A stretch of DNA of 5,956 bases, taken from contig JASHXJ010000130.1 of assembly GCA_030043595.1 (NCBI GenBank), positions 1 to 5,956 of the forward strand, in the 5' to 3' direction. This document shows, piece by piece, positions 5,399 to 5,956 of the stretch. The position numbers and the translations under genes are program-made. Each line of letters starts with the position of its first letter. Positions within the stretch are counted from its first letter, which is position 1. Origin of the DNA: Trebonia sp. GTDB lineage: Bacteria > Actinomycetota > Actinomycetes > Streptosporangiales > Streptosporangiaceae. The notes below the pieces were generated by a model. The model had not been told where the DNA came from, made no database searches, and saw only the letters and a list, made by a program, of their open reading frames with translations.

Positions 5399-5419
5399 TG
5401 CACGGAATGCAGGTGACCG

Positions 5420-5956
5420 ATGAATGACGAGGCTGCTGCGGCCGGGACCGTCGACGCCCGAGTGGTCGACGCGGTGCTCACCGCCAGCCGGTCGCTGATC
5501 GCGGTCGCGACGAAGTCGCTGGGCGCGGCGGCCGAGGAGACCACGATCGCGCAGTACCGCACGCTCGTCGTGCTGGCGTCCCGCGGGCCGCAGCGCCTGG
5601 TGGACCTGGCCGCGGCGCTGGGTGTCGCGCCGTCCACGGCGGGCCGGATGTGCGACCGGCTCGTCCGCAAGGGCCTCATCCGGCGGCACCGGGCGCGCAG
5701 CGACCGGCGCGCGGTGCTGGTGTCGATCACCCCGCCCGGCCGCCAGGTCGTGGACCAGGCGACGGTGCGGCGGCGGGCGCTGATCACGGAGATCATGGCC
5801 AGGCTCTCCCCCGCCGGGCAGCGGAGCGCCGCCGCCGCGTTCGCCGCGTTCGCCGCGGCGGCCGGGGAGGTCCCGGACGGTCTGTGGCCCCCGGCGCCGT
5901 TCGACGAGCCAGCTGAGGAGCCGCCTGACCAGGCGCTGGAGCCGCCGGGAGTCGCG
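5420..5956 (+). CDS. MarR-family transcriptional regulator (3' end missing)
   Basis: An uninterrupted reading frame of 179 codons from ATG 5420 to the window edge, so the gene is incomplete at its 3' end. MarR proteins are dimeric winged-helix regulators, usually repressors that release DNA on binding phenolic or other small ligands, or on oxidation. Visible parts are the N-terminal dimerisation helix (10-38), TIAQYRTLVVLASRGPQRLVDLAAALGV (42-69), the recognition helix PSTAGRMCDRLVRKGLI (71-87), and the wing RRHRARSDRRAVLVSIT (88-104) with the conserved D-x-R (Asp95-Arg97). The C-terminal dimerisation helices (107-150) follow. A Pro/Glu-rich tail from ~151 runs to the edge. Only Cys77 is visible, in the recognition helix. 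The start follows AGG (5411-5413) six bases upstream; a GTG at 5413 is out of frame. It diverges from map with a likely operator between them. The ligand is unknown. Confidence 0.92.
   Translation, partial: MNDEAAAAGTVDARVVDAVLTASRSLIAVATKSLGAAAEETTIAQYRTLVVLASRGPQRLVDLAAALGVAPSTAGRMCDRLVRKGLIRRHRARSDRRAVLVSITPPGRQVVDQATVRRRALITEIMARLSPAGQRSAAAAFAAFAAAAGEVPDGLWPPAPFDEPAEEPPDQALEPPGVA

Noticed and set aside
5345..5796. Two minus-strand frames (5689-5345 and 5796-5395) opposite the start of the MarR gene.
   Set aside because: The plus-strand MarR frame has an intact winged helix and a ribosome site. The antisense products have no recognisable features and cover the promoter region.
1..5956. 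A novel defence, mobile or biosynthetic system.
   Set aside because: No transposase, integrase, nuclease, toxin-antitoxin pair, repeat array or clustered biosynthetic enzymes are visible. The genes belong to ordinary families and do not form one evident system beyond murT-gatD.

Overview
This window is about 6 kb of chromosome-like sequence with very high GC. Codon third positions are almost all G or C. It carries a MurT/GatD pair, a MarR regulator and several protein families typical of actinomycetes. The source is therefore most likely a high-GC Gram-positive actinobacterium; I cannot name a genus. Seven protein genes can be supported, and the first and last run off the window. I see no RNA gene, insertion sequence, CRISPR array or phage gene.

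Layout. Positions 1-1409 hold the 3' part of murT followed by gatD, with a 4-base stop/start overlap. Together they encode the amidotransferase that converts D-glutamate of the peptidoglycan stem peptide to D-isoglutamine. Positions 1494-2837 encode an MFS_3/EntS-like exporter with an unusual Cys-rich N-terminal extension. Its start is preceded by a tandem TTTAG-type repeat overlapping a -10 element. Positions 2874-3302 encode a 142-residue conserved-looking protein of unknown function. Positions 3382-3654 encode a 90-residue dimeric alpha/beta-barrel (ABM-like) protein, preceded by a small palindrome and a direct repeat. Positions 3722-4510 encode a six-helix membrane protein with a Gly/Pro/Tyr-rich tail.

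On the minus strand, 5264-4494 encodes a complete type I methionine aminopeptidase. Its 3' end overlaps that of the membrane protein by 17 bases. Divergent from it, a MarR-family regulator starts at 5420 and is still open at the window's end. The 155-base gap between them holds a perfect TTGCA-N3-TGCAA palindrome sitting among promoter-like elements for both directions. It also holds a perfect 15-bp inverted repeat in the presumed map leader.

How it fits together. Only murT-gatD is a clear functional operon. The middle genes lie on one strand with gaps of about 36 to 84 bases, each with promoter-like sequence, so they look separately controlled. The marR-map intergenic region is the most interesting regulatory feature, because it suggests a MarR repressor that controls itself and possibly a methionine aminopeptidase. 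I found no convincing evidence of a previously undescribed multi-gene system. The best leads are regulatory architecture and two poorly characterised proteins.
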